From Glandiceps talaboti (lineage: Eukaryota > Hemichordata > Enteropneusta > Spengelidae): DNA of 64,000 bases. The position numbers and the translations under genes are program-made. Location of the stretch: the NCBI RefSeq assembly GCF_964340395.1, contig NC_135556.1, positions 22,893,723-22,957,722 on the forward strand, written 5' to 3'. Each line of letters begins with the position of its first letter. Position 1 is the first letter of the stretch. The notes beneath the pieces are model-generated. The model saw only the letters and a list, made by a program, of their open reading frames with translations. It ran no database searches and had not been told where the DNA came from. Shown here piece after piece: positions 25,339 through 37,300 of this stretch.

Positions 25339-28300
25339 TAGCTGGCAATGAATAATCACTTGTTTTACAGACTACCAGCCCTTCCTTATCCACATCCCTG
25401 CATGATATGCCTATATCACATCCTCTACGAAATGCTGTAAGACTCACAAATACACATACTGCAATAGAGGCAGGTCCACTTGCATGTTTTGATTTGACTT
25501 CCTATAACTATGATATATTATTAGCCTCATAAATTGCCATGATTTGTCCATAGACATAAGTATTTGCAATAAATGGTCTGCAATTATTTAACAAAATTAA
25601 TCGTATGTTCTAGATTTGGAATGTTGATGAGTGTTAGTGCTAGATGCTGCACAATACACTATTGTCTGGGTGTCTATGAAATTGATTAGTCTAGTTACTA
25701 TACATACATGTGTACTTGTTCTCTAGGATCTCTTTCTCTAATGTATAGTCAAACGGACAAATTCTATTTGAAAATCTAGACTGCTAGGGAAGGGATGATC
25801 AGAGCATGTCAGTAGTATAGTAATCCATCACACACTGACAGGCAGTTGTAATCAGTTACTTCATTTACAAACTCAACCTTCAGAGTGTAAGTGACATGAG
25901 GATGTGAAATTTCAATAGCAGGGCTCGAAATTAACAGTAGTCCCATGCCCACAGACTACCAATCCTTGACATGGAGCTACCATAGTTTGAAGTTGGTAGC
26001 CTACTCAGGCTACCTCTGATTATGTGATGAAGATGGAAGATTTGTGAAAGTATTTTAATAACACACATATTTCCAATGGAGGAAATCTGTTTTCAGTTCA
26101 GGAATATGGGACAACGGAGGAAATTTATTTTCAGTTCAGGAATATGGGACTACAGATCACAATACTTGGGCTACCAATTCCTGAAATTGGTAACCCACTT
26201 GGACTACCAAAGAAAAAAGTTAATTTCAAGCCCTTAGCATTAACTATCACTAATGGTTGTAAAAATGGCATTCTGTGCTAGAGAAATCCATTTGACTATA
26301 CAGTAGAAATGATTGTAATGTATACAGGACTAGTCTGTAGATTGTATGTCGGTGATCTTGACAGGAAAACAGATCAAACTTAGGGTTGAGGCAGTGAAAT
26401 GTTTGCATCCATACATCCCACTTTATCTTTGGGCTATAGAGTTATCACTGCATAATTAGCAGTATAATCTGACATAGAATGTTAGGTATGTGCTGCAGAA
26501 AAAAAATCCAGACAAGAATTGATATGGAAAAAATATTAATCTACAATTGTCTGATTTTGTTGGCCAATTAAAAACCAACGAGCATGGTGGTCTGAAAATT
26601 AGCTGGTTAAAGTCTGTGTGCAACCCTATCTTACTTCAAAGCATTTTTTTCACTTGGTTGTGCAGTCAGAGTGTGCCTATGAATTTAGCTTGGCAAATGT
26701 AGTGAGTGACAGAGTTCAAATACTTACAACTGGTCCGTGACTGCCAGCCATTTAGAGCACTGTTTAGATGCTGGAACTGCAAACAGAAAACACACCAGGG
26801 AAAATTGTATAGGTCAGTCGTGAGTAAGGAAAGGCTAAGAATGTGACAAATTGGGCATCCTTAAGTCAAATACTGTTGATTTAAAACTTTCAGCTTTCTT
26901 GTTGTACATTTATTGAAGCCACAAAATAGCTCAGGATGAACAAACCACTAATAATAGGACCATTTCACCAAACACAATCTCCTTAAGATGACTCCAGTCT
27001 GGTGGCAGGTGTGTTGGTTTTTTTGGTTGTCTGTGAAATGAATTCTGATCAGGTATGTCTGTATACATGCTGATATTACAGATTCAGGTATTTTAGCATT
27101 TATATAGGGATAGCAGTGAAATTTGCCTTCTCTCCAGAACTGGTTTCAATATTTTGAAATTAATAAATGGCTAAAGTGAAGAGAATAGTACAACTGAAAG
27201 TGTGGCAACTCAATTGGACTGGTATATGTTTGCAAAGATTTGTTTTCTTTTGGTAAAAATTAAAAAAAAAGCAAATGTAAAATTTTCACTGACATAACTG
27301 ACATCTTGTTTAATACACCAGTGATACCAAAAATACATAAACGAAAATTTCAGAATAATTTTTTAATTTTTTTGGACTGAAATTTTCATGTAAAAGTACA
27401 TGTACATTACTCTGTTTATGCATGTAGTGTATATTACATTATCAATTTCTGAAATGGTTGTACGATACTTACCTCATCTTGTGCTAGTGCTAAACGTTGC
27501 TGCTTAACAGCATAGATTTCCTGCTTGGCATGAAGATCGTCCTGTGCGGTTACAAGATATTCTTTCAGCATTTTCTCTTGAGCTTGCCTCCATTGTTGCC
27601 TAGGATCATCAATTTGGTTTCTCTCTGTAAAGGAAAACAGTCACAGAAAGAAAATGTCAGTTGTTGACACATAGCTGATGAACAATTACCACACTACAAG
27701 CAGTATACACTATAAAAAATATATGTATGCCAACATTTTTAAAGATAATTTAACTTGAGCTAGGATATTATCTGATAAATTTTGTACTAGCAAGTTTGCA
27801 GATATATTTTCTACAAATATCATGTCTTCCCTTACATGAAGAAGTCTTCTGGAAAATATACATAAAATCATATTTATATGATTAAGATATGGTGTGTGTA
27901 AGTTGAAGACAAAATGTCATGGAAACTCACACTGTATGAGTAACACTAGGATAATTTAATGTCCTTCTTGATTAAGTGTTTTGGGACATAAATAGTACAG
28001 GCAATTGTCATGATATTAAATTTTGTATGTATAGTCATGATCCTGCAATTCGGTAGCTTGAAGCTATTCACAACAGCTGTCACAAATAGTGGGATTCAAA
28101 TGATCACGTTTCAAACCATTACACTAGTATATTAATGATAGCAGGTAATATTAATGATGGCTCACCACCAATTACTGGCAGACATAATGAACACAATCCT
28201 AAGGAAGGTAGAAATTCAGGATTGCCAGGATGAAAATATGATGATAGACAACCAATAACAATCATTGCAATAGTACAGTTAGTGTTGTATTGTATGTATA

Positions 28301-31300
28301 TATCATACACATTGGGTATACAGTACTCAACATGAAGGGATGGATATATACATTGGGTATACAGTACTCAACATGAAGGGATGGATATAAACTATAACTA
28401 GTCTGATTAGGATTAAAATTCAGGTGTAAACAACAGTTTGAACTAATGAATGATTCTTTCTAACCGTTATGGTTCCACTGACAGATAGCAATAACGCCAG
28501 AACCTAGGATTGAATAATTCGGGAGATATTTTGTTTAAAAAAATGCTTATATGAACAGTTTGAAATAACTCAATATTAACTCTATAAGTTCTTGTGTAAA
28601 TACAAGGAAACATGGTAGTAGCTCAGAGAGTGTTGTATATACATCATATGAGCATCATACATGCATTGTACAGGTCATATACTACATACAAGTCACTAGA
28701 ACAATAATATCAAGAACTACATTCCATGTGTAAATGACATCACACATCAAGTAAAGTGAGTTTTAAGCCAAAAATAAAGTCACTTTAACATACTGCTTAT
28801 TATGACAATCGGTAAAACTGACGGAAGAACTTTTTGCCACAACTATCAGTAACACTATGTGGGTGATTACATTTGTAAATATGTAAATCAAAAGTTACCT
28901 CTAGGAATTATTTATGAAGTGTCTCATCGTCTTGTACAAGAATTGTGGGGTTTCAGTCACTTTTAACTGATAAAAATATTTCCTAAATACATGTACATAA
29001 TATGAAATTTACAAATTTTTTAAAAGAACACTTGGCTAAGAAACTTTTAAATAACTGAGACTGATGAATATATAGGAACATGGATCAGTAAACAGTTCTA
29101 AAATGACTAAAGCCACAGACAAAGTAAGAAACTGTGCTAAAAAGAAGGTGTACCTAAGCTTCATCATTGACACTAAATTAAAACCACAATTTTGTAAACG
29201 TGATTGTCCATCATGTTGCCATGATAATGGTCTTTTACCTTTCTGAATCATTAAATTTTGTACATTTTTTGGGACTAAAAAAAACCTATAATAGAATATG
29301 TAGAAGTACGCACAGTTTATCTTAAACTGTGACAAGGTACATTTCTAATCCAAATAAATAAACTAGATTGTTAGGTAATTTATGACACTTTACTGCCTAA
29401 GGTAAGGGTGGACCAGTGACAGCCCTACTGGGAGTACGCTTGTGACGTCACAACATATGCAATATTCTATTATCTTCACATTTCATGATTTTACACAAAC
29501 AAACATCATTGTGTCTAATCGTGGGAATACTACATGCAAGACAAGTACAACTATTTTGCAAAATATGCAAGTCATGGAATATATATAGTAAATTCTTTGC
29601 TTCAAGTGAGAGTGGAAATAAAATAGTCTTACACAAAGTTATGATTACACTGATTTACTGTATACACATCTAATCAGGCATAACATTAATAATCATTAAT
29701 TTTCAAAATACTGACATTCGGTCAAAACGTGGGAATTAAAACTGAGTTTACAAGTCACATTACAAAGTATGCCCATAAATAAATTGAACATAGTATTACT
29801 GTAGATGCTAGTCAACTTGCCTCAGGTGAGGGTGGACCAAAGAAAGTTTAGCCCCTATCCAGGTATTCACATCACCTGCGGAAAATCACTTCACTTTTAC
29901 TTTTCAAGATTTAGTGATTCAAATACTGCCATCTGTCCAGAATCAAGGGTGAAATCCATTGCCCCCATCCAATGGACAATGGTAAAACTATGAGAAGGAA
30001 TTGAATAGAGTGATATCTGATTTCAGTTGGTCTGTTTGCTGAACAGCAGAATGGACATGGTCAACATTCTGACATGCTATGGTATGCATATATGAATATT
30101 CATGATCAAGTCATCTTTGTATGCCTGTCTAGGTAAATCAGACATCTGCACATGTACACGCATCTGCCAGTTTTGCAACACACTAGCCTGGGGTGCTAGG
30201 TATATATATGGGTGCCATTTTTAAATACAACACTGTCGTAAAACCAAAGGCTTCTTTATGCTACTGTCTGACGCAGTGTAGTGTCAGTAGATATATATGC
30301 TCTGGCTCAGACTTTGCCAAAATGAAATACAAAGACTCGGACTCAGATGAAACCTGCAGTGTTGCTGTGCGGTGCAATATGGAGCCAGTAATGCTATATC
30401 TGATAATTTAAGAGTATTTCAAACAAAATGTAAATCCATCTGATTGTTACAATCTCGGTGCAGAATATGAATATTACTTTTTCCAATAAATCTGACGATA
30501 TTAGTTCAATATAAAGTTTTCAATCTTCACGGTAACTCAGACAACTGAAAAAAATGTTGTGTAAATTGTGATGAATAGGAACGGAGTCTCTTTAAATCCC
30601 CCTAGACTAACCCATTTTAACAAACCACTCTCCTACCCTATAATTAGAGTGAACTATGGAGCAAACAGTGATTTTGCTGGGGTTAAGTGAGTTTTACTGA
30701 CCACGTAATGTTTCTCCGACTCAAACCCATGGGAAAGTGCCTGAGGTAAAAGCTCAGACAAACCAAGTGTGACTCTTACTTTATGTCACTTTGTCACCAG
30801 GTGACACACAATATTTACTATTGCGTCAATAGTCTGCTTTCAAGCCATCACTTGTAAGTTCAAGTACTTGTACATCCACCAAGTATGAATAAATACGTAG
30901 TGGGGTTGTTGTGTTTGGTTTCGGAAGGATACTTCAGTGGCATGTGCTGTGGGTCCCACCCAACTGCTGCACTTAGGTACAAAGTGGCCTTTAATGATAT
31001 GGTTGTTTTGAAATGTCACATCAGGCTGTGTGTTACTGTACTTGTTCTGAGATACTATCCCTCCCCTGCATTGAACTATACACATGTGCATGTACAATTG
31101 CTCACATGTACATGTGTACAGCTACAAAGAGTCATTGAAATACATTGCTTTTTCTGAACAATTTTTTATCTAGCTGAATGACTTGACTATCTGACTTAAC
31201 ACACGTCAAAGCCAGACACTGAGACAGTAAAGTTTCTTGGCTAGTTTTGATCAAACCAATGAGGTTCTTCACAAGCGATCTGTAGCAGTTTGCTTGTTCC

Positions 31301-34300
31301 TTTTTTCATCTCAGCACATCCTATACCATATTTTCAATCCATGTATCATTGAAACGATAACACTGTGAGTGGTTTACCATGCAAGCTACATACATGTATA
31401 CGACTGCAGTCAGTTCTTTGTGGTGTCACGCATAGGTGATACAATATTTATGACTAAAGCAAAAGTTTGACAGTTGGTAAAGAGACAAACTTTCTACTAA
31501 CACGCCCAGTAACAGTTCACTGGTTTTCCCAATATCGAAGATGATAAATTAGAGATTTTAAAGATGGCAGCTTACGTAAAGAACAGAGGTCTGACTGTAA
31601 GCTTTCAAAGGATGAAATGTTAGTTACGGGTGAGGGTATCAAGCTAATTACAGTTTACACTGTTTTCGCCTATTTTCAGAACATCCTGTTTTATAACAAC
31701 ACACATTTTCACAATTTATGACTATCACTTGTACAGTTTATTGGTCAGTAATTCATTATGTTGGCCGCTGAGACTGATTTCACCCTGCTGGACTATCTAA
31801 TCTCTCAAACAAATTTCATTCTGCTAGATTGAATCTGTCTACTATCTGATAGCTTGTTCATGCTATTGTATCTGTGATTCAACTGCACTCATTCCATCCA
31901 CAGCAGCAGTTCACATGTCCAGCAAAATAGACAAAATTCACACTTTTGAACTATCTAATCTCCGAGACTGATTTCACCCCGCTTGACTGTATTCTGGCAC
32001 TGTTCCAAAATAGACATTGGGCAATATGAGTGGAAATACTCTTTTACAATGTAATTATGGTATAGTTATTGTTATAATTATTATCATTATGACTGCATTG
32101 TGTTGTATTGTTATAATTATTATCATTATGACTGCATTGTGTTGTATTGTTATAATTATTATCATTATGACTGCATTGTGTTGTATTGTTATAATTATTA
32201 TCATTATGACTGCATTGTGTTGTATTGTTATAATTATTATCATTATGACTGCATTGTGTTGTATTGTTATAATTATTATCATTATGACTGCATTGTGTTG
32301 TATTGTTATAATTATTATCATTATGACTGCATTGTGTTGTATTGTTTTGTTTATAATCTCTGTACATGTACTAATAAATATAGTATATTTTTAGCTCAAA
32401 GTTATATAAAGTGCAGGTTGCCTATGCACTACTTTGACAGAACCCCATGACATGCGAGTGCAAGTGTGGCGTACTCTGGATATTTGCATGAGTATTTGCA
32501 GTGTTCTCTGCGGGGGTACTTTCATGAGTATAATGAGTGAAAGTGCAGCAGAAAACACTTCATGACCAATCATGATGTCATTCTATGTAAATGGAGTGCC
32601 TACTAATCTATTCAGATTATCATTGGTTAATTATACAATGTATGTATTACAGGTGAACAGAGTAGCAAACCAGAGCTTATTTCTGCTTATGCAATGGAAT
32701 ATGAAGTATGTTTTGGACGTGTCGTAAAGAGGTTTGGGGTTTATGACAATGAGAAACAACAGACCATGTAGTCACAGATGTGGTTCTATGCAAATCAGGT
32801 GTCTATCATTTTATACACATTACCTGTCGTCAATTTTATGTACAACATGTAAACAGGAAAGTTGACCAATCATAAATCTAGTTATGCTATGTACATAACA
32901 GGTGAACAAAAAGTATGGACCAATGACAGTGGTGAACCTATGTGCATTATCACTGTACCTATAAATAGGTTGATGCAGTATATGTTAATTCACTTCTATG
33001 GTTTTAGCATGTCTACAAGCATTGTTTAGATTTAGATTTTGCATTTTACCTATATTGAAGGTGTATTACATGTAAAGGAAGGTGAAGCCAAATGTCGGGG
33101 AAATGATACAGACTCTGTACATACTGTATTAGATAATATTATAGAATCAATGGATGCAATAGAGATTCTGTTCTATTCTATTCTATTCTATTCTATTCTA
33201 TTCTATTCTATTCTATTCTATTCTATTCTATTCTATTCTATTGTATTGTATTGTATTGTATTGTATTGTATTCTATTCTATTCTATTCTATATATACTTG
33301 GATGAACATACACGTAAAAGGAAAGCTACATTTTGTACATGTGTGATTGACAGTTGTCATTCACTGTGTTTCAAAGTATGTTCTTTTCAGAAAACATCTT
33401 TCATTTTTTTATATTCCCATGTTCAAGGAAGTCTTCTACTCTGTATGGTAGATAGACATAATCAATATAGCTAGTTGTTAATGACATTCCATTCTCGGGG
33501 TAACCATTAGAAACACTGAAATTCATCTACTTCTGTTCAACCTCCTCAGAATCACCTCACATGTCACTGTCAAATATTTGCTACCCTTTTTTGCATACAG
33601 GTGTGGGATTACCTTGCCTTCACCTCAAATGAAGTGACCTTCACTATAATATAGATTGTTGACCACATTGTACTGATAACTACCAGGGTCTCCTACATAG
33701 TATATGTATATTGGTTTATACTAAAAGTTTATCTGAAAACTAGAAGCTTAACATAGTTTGGATTTTTGATGTTTGAATGGTGACATAGAATGTCAAGACA
33801 GCCAAGGGCATATCTCTCTTCAATTGTACTACTCCCTATAGGCTCATTATTAGTAAGTCAAATAATGGCTGTAACAATATATAAATCCAATGAACAGATT
33901 TACAACATAGGGACTTTTTTTCAATACTTTTGTCCACTTTTGTTAAGATTCAATGATATTAATAACTGGCTGCAAATAGCTTTGGTGACAATCAAGTACA
34001 AAATGTGCGTAGGTTGAACTTTTACAAAAGCATGGCTAATCCTATTCCTATCTAGTGAAATCGATTTATTGGCGTTATTCAGTGATGCAGAGGGTTAGCC
34101 ATGGTCAAGTTCATATGGAATTCCAATGGACAATGTGGTGAAATTCTGACAGGACCATGTTTGTGATTGTTCATTAAAATGTACGATTTGAATATGTAAC
34201 CTTCTGCCCAACCAAGTAAGGAATCTAACTTTCAATGTAATTCTTTCCAATACAACTACAGGTATATTCTGACTTGTTTGAAGTATATATATTTCCTGTG

Positions 34301-37300
34301 TGAGGACCCAGCTGAAATAATGGGTTCAACTTTACTTGTTTTCAATCTTTGAAACTTGTAAGTTCCCACAGTAGTAGATACAAATACAAAAGAATGGAGG
34401 ATACTCCTTATCATACAAGATCCTTCACTTGGAGGGGTGAATTGTGTTATTCAAACACCAAACACTAACCAGTCAAAGCGGCTACTTACTGTCAGAGACT
34501 ACATCTTACATAAATAAACAATAGAGTCATGGTAACTTGTAACCAATAACGTTATCTCTAGGAATTCCTAAAAGAAAGTCCTTTTGTTACAACCTTTGAC
34601 AGTGAGGAACAGAAACTGGTACTTCCCTTGGAACCAAAGACAGATGTCAAATCAAATCAAACATTTTCAATGGATTCCTTTCTAAGGAAATCCTGCAAAG
34701 AATGAACTTCGATTGCAATACCTTGCCAATAAATGCTCTAAAGAATCTGAAGGTATTGGCAATAGTAATCCTGCAGCAGCTCTGCTCCCACGGATTTGAA
34801 AACACACAGTGGAAGAAAAACAATACCTCCTTGATCAGGAATTAACTAACAATACAAGGCCATGTAATCAGCACACAATGACAACCCCTATTCACCTGTA
34901 TGTACTTGCACTCTCATGTAAAACATTGGCTTCAAAAGACTTCATCCAACTCCTACCCTGCTGTCAGTGTTTGGGATAAATGCAACCAACATCACCCATA
35001 GTCCTTGGTCAAACCCCTAGAGACATGACAGGTTTACATCACCCACGCAATCTGTGGTCAAACCCTTAGGGGCACGATAGGTTAATAAGGATGCTACCTG
35101 TCTCTCATCTTTATAATTTACTTCTTAATTCCATCTCTTCACTGAGTAACTGGGACAACAAATCTGTATTTTACATGCCTAATCTGTTCAGGGATATCTC
35201 AATGGAAGCATTTTAAATGAACACTGATTGCTAAACTTACTTTCTACACTCAAGTAATTCCAATGCTTTGTTTAGTGAATTACAAGCTTTCCTGACTCTA
35301 ATCTAAGCTGTTCTGTAATTACGTGGGCCTTTTCCAATGCTACTTATTGGCAGGCCCTATTAAGTGATTAAAACCCTTGATACACTGTGTCTAATCTGAT
35401 TATCAACAACTCTATATTTAACAGCGATTCAATCACCATCTTTGCCCAACAAGTTCATGCACGACCAAGTAAATGATGTTACAACTTCTACTAATTTTGC
35501 CTCATGTAATGCTATGTTTAAAACTTGTTAGTGGCAATAATAGCCTGTTTTAATACTGTCTTAGTGTGATTTCCATGGCTGTTGTCTTCAGAGAAACGAC
35601 AGCTATGGCAGTCACAAGTCCACGCAGTAAACAGGCTAAAAACTTGTAAGTTTACTTTCATAATCAACAAGTATAAGAACTTTGATGGTGATAATTTCTG
35701 GATGAAGAATTTGAAGAGTTATCAAATATCAAATTACAAAATAATTACAGCTTATCTATAATCTATTCTTTTTTTCAAATATAGTGGATGAACATTTCTT
35801 GAAATCACATCTGTATATTATGCAACACAGTGATGTGAAATGACTTTAGGAAAATTAACTTCATAAAAAAGCTTTAAATGGTTGAAGATTGAAAGTGGGT
35901 ACCAAGACATACTTATTTATTCTATTATGCTGATATGGGTCTATGTATTGGGTAATAATAGTACAGAAGATCATAGCAAACATTGAGAAAGGCACTTATA
36001 AATGTGTACCATCATTATTATCATTGTTTAGAAAACTGTGCGAACTTGTGCCGGAATATGATTTTTCAATGAATATAAAAACACTTAAAAGGGGCGTTTT
36101 CCGGCTTATTATCCAAACACAGCAATAGACTTGGTTTGAGTGGTCTCATATCCATGGAATGTATTCATATCACACATAATTGCTTCGGCAAGAGTCTTTA
36201 CATTACTTTTCAATAGATTTCTATAAAATTGTTATAGCAAATATAAGGACATAAGGGAATACAAATTTCACTACAACTGTTCTTACACTGGTCACGTAGC
36301 AGACATGAATGTCTTATTTGGGGGGGGATGAGGTTAGGTCAAAGTTGACTTACTGTTGGTAATTGATTACCTACAGACACACGTGCCTTTTCTTTTCTCA
36401 GCATCATTCCAGTGACTATTTTCACTTTTTTGGCGAGTTGCACCCCATTTCAAACAATGATTCTCATTACTAGAAACGCTGCTTAGAAATCCATCACTGT
36501 AGACTAGAGAGTACAAAACATACACTGTTTAGTGTAAGTTTGTAGAATGTAAGGCAACTATGAGAAGGTTCTACTTACTGTTAATATGGTCAACATAATA
36601 CAATCCTAGGTGTGGATCAAACACTTCCTCCCAACCAAATGGCAGTTCTAAAATTTAAACAAGAAAAAAACACAATCAGTTATGCAAGAATGTATTTTCA
36701 TGGACTGGGTTCATACTTAAAATTTCTACTCACAGAGTAAAAAAAAATATTATGGGGAAACATATGGGGAAACAAAGCACAATTTTAATGCAAATTTCTA
36801 ACTATATGAAACTATGTGAAATTTGAATGTTATTAATATTATTCAATTCAAAGTACTGCAATTACAGTTGCTGACCAGAGACTTGGTTATCTGGCTAGAC
36901 ATCATGGCTAGACAGTCAGCATTGCCAAACCACATATTTCAAACGTAGACTGAAGGACTTGTCAACTTCTTTTTTCCAATTTTTACCAATCTCTTGTCCA
37001 AGTCTATTATTGTAGTTGGACTGACTGCAGTTCGCACCATGAGCCAGACAACCAAGTATTTGGGCTATTATATATGCACAGAAGGGATTTTTTTTCCACA
37101 CAAGTACAAGATTAGAACATGTACATAGTTTAGTATATGTGCATGAGTGATTCATTTGTACCAACCAAGTTCAGAGAGGCAGACAAGTTCATGAAAAGCA
37201 ACCACTGTAAATTATGGTGGGAAAGTAGTTGATAATGATGGCTTTAACTTCAAGGCATATCTGACTTTCGCCCGGTAGCCTTTTTTTTTTCAGATGCACT

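Larger units (their letters stand above)
27625..36578 (-). other. Large intron (~9 kb) between WW2 exon and coiled-coil exons
   Basis: No coding exon recognised on either strand. Contents noted: a 44 bp duplication near 28302-28388, a 39 bp minisatellite (32050-32345), a TTCTA/TTGTA tract (33169-33292), a direct repeat around 34985-35075 (ggtcaaaccc...agg twice), related stretches at about 29400-29720 and 29815-29960, and repeated actgatttcacccygc motifs (31765-31990). Confidence 0.6.

Noticed and set aside
32017-32450. Hydrophobic open frames on both strands
   Set aside because: All derive from the 39 bp minisatellite, open because the period is divisible by three.
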